Part shown: in pieces, positions 5,904 through 6,796 of the stretch
Layout: each line of letters starts with the position of its first letter
How positions within the stretch are numbered: position 1 is the first letter of the stretch
DNA from: JAWVZU01 sp033722075
GTDB taxonomy: Bacteria; Pseudomonadota; Gammaproteobacteria; Xanthomonadales; SZUA-38
Reading direction: 5' to 3'
Length of the DNA stretch: 6,796 nt
Assembly (NCBI GenBank): GCA_033722075.1
Contig: JAWVZU010000217.1
Span: 1-6,796 of the forward strand
The notes under the pieces: model-generated
The model's database searches: none
What the model saw: only the letters and a program-made list of their open reading frames with translations
What the model was told of the DNA's origin: nothing
Made by a program: the position numbers and the translations under genes

Positions 5904-6796
5904 TCAGCCGCGTGGATGGTGTTCGGCATGGAGGTCCTGCAGCGACTCCTGGCTGAGATAGGTGTAGATCTGGGTCGTGGACAGATCCCGGTGGCCCAGC
6001 AGCAGCTGGACGACGCGCAGGTCCGCACCGTTGTTGAGCAGGTGTGTGGCGAAGGAATGCCGCAGCATGTGGGGCGAGATGGGCCGCGAAATGCCGGCCG
6101 CCCGGGCATGCCGACGAACCGCGTGCCAGAACGCCTGACGAGTCATCCCGGCGCCCCGGGTGGTCACGAACAGGGCAATCGCCGCACGGCCCTTGAGCAG
6201 GTCATCCCGGGCCTCCTGAAGGTAGTGGTCCAGCCAGTCCAGCGCGGTCTCGCCGACGGGCACGAGACGCTCCTTGTCTCCCTTGCCCAGCACCCGGACG
6301 ACCCCCGCACGGGTATTCACCTGGTTGACCTCCAATCCGACCAGCTCCGACACCCGTAGCCCACAGGCGTAGACCAGCTCCAGCATGGCGCGGTCCCGCA
6401 GCCCCAGAGGCGTCTCGATGTCCGGCGCCGCGAGCAGGCGCTCGACTTCGGTCTCGGTCAGGGCCTTGGGCAGCGGGCGACCCTGCCGCGGATGCTCGAT
6501 ACGCTCCGTCGGGTCGTGCTCCAGCCCCTGGCGGGACTTGAGGTGTCCGTAGAAGCGCCGCAGGCAGGACAGCATCCTGGCATTGGAGCGGGCCGAAAAT
6601 CCCAGCCGGGAACGATAGGAGAGATAGTCCAGCAGATCATCGCGCCGAGCATCGGAGAGCGCCCGATCCCTCAGGAACGCACTGAAGGCCAGCAGGTCGA
6701 AGCGATAGCTCTCCAGGCTGTTGCGCGCCAGGCCATCCTCGGCCCAGATGCTGTCGAGGAAGCGCTCGATCGTCGCCTGATCCTCATCCGAGACGC
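5904..6796 (-). CDS. xerD: Site-specific tyrosine recombinase XerD (N-terminus cut by right edge)
   Basis: XerD acts with XerC at the dif site to resolve chromosome dimers, under FtsK control at the division septum. The frame is open to the right edge and gives 296 visible residues, against 298 in E. coli, so only the start codon and perhaps a few residues are missing. The first residues (VSDEDQATIERFLDSIWAED) align with the extreme N-terminus of E. coli XerD. Residues about 1-95 are the SAM-like DNA-binding domain and the rest is the catalytic domain. All six catalytic residues are present: Arg147 (GLRVSELVG), Lys171 (GKGDKERLVP), His242 and Arg245 (SPHMLRHSFATHLL), His268 (LLGHRDLSTTQ) and the nucleophile Tyr277 (TQIYTYL). 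The C-terminus HAEHHPRG matches the XerD HQQHHPRA-type tail. This tail and the dsbC neighbour favour XerD over XerC or a phage integrase. Confidence 0.95.
   Translation of the reverse strand, partial: VSDEDQATIERFLDSIWAEDGLARNSLESYRFDLLAFSAFLRDRALSDARRDDLLDYLSYRSRLGFSARSNARMLSCLRRFYGHLKSRQGLEHDPTERIEHPRQGRPLPKALTETEVERLLAAPDIETPLGLRDRAMLELVYACGLRVSELVGLEVNQVNTRAGVVRVLGKGDKERLVPVGETALDWLDHYLQEARDDLLKGRAAIALFVTTRGAGMTRQAFWHAVRRHARAAGISRPISPHMLRHSFATHLLNNGADLRVVQLLLGHRDLSTTQIYTYLSQESLQDLHAEHHPRG

Noticed and set aside
5871..6359. Plus-strand open frame opposite xerD
   Set aside because: It is antisense to the conserved XerD catalytic domain and has no recognisable features of its own.

Overview
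The window carries five genes, all on the minus strand, so it is read from right to left: xerD (near-complete, open at the right edge), dsbC, purL, a small four-helix membrane protein, and the 5' end of a type II secretion ATPase gene (gspE, open at the left edge). Coding density is very high. The only gaps are 148 bases between xerD and dsbC, 85 bases between dsbC and purL, and 25 bases before gspE. The purL and membrane-protein genes overlap by four bases (GTGA). I see no tRNA, rRNA, CRISPR array, insertion sequence or phage gene.

The organism is most likely a GC-rich gammaproteobacterium. PurL is the large fused form (about 1,280 residues) typical of gamma- and betaproteobacteria. The xerD-dsbC pair is the order known from Escherichia coli and Pseudomonas, and all the proteins resemble gammaproteobacterial versions. 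Very few codons in purL and the membrane-protein gene are TTA, CTA or TCA, as expected at high GC. A purL-to-gspE junction, together with what looks like an exosortase-H-associated protein, hints at the Xanthomonadales/Chromatiales side of the class. That last step is inference from memory, not something the sequence proves.

By region: 1-468 holds the N-terminal 156 residues of GspE, without its Walker motifs. 494-1102 holds the membrane protein, the least understood gene here. 1099-4941 holds an apparently intact purL with its glutaminase triad. 4942-5026 holds a perfect 9-bp dyad just upstream of purL. 5027-5755 holds a secreted DsbC with CGYC and cis-proline motifs. 5756-5903 holds a candidate promoter overlapping a small perfect dyad. 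5904-6796 holds XerD with all six tyrosine-recombinase catalytic residues.

The genes do not form one obvious pathway. XerD resolves chromosome dimers, DsbC isomerises disulfides in the periplasm, PurL makes purines, and GspE powers secretion of folded periplasmic proteins. The point most worth following up is the coupled membrane protein between purL and gspE. I found no convincing undescribed multi-gene system in this window.
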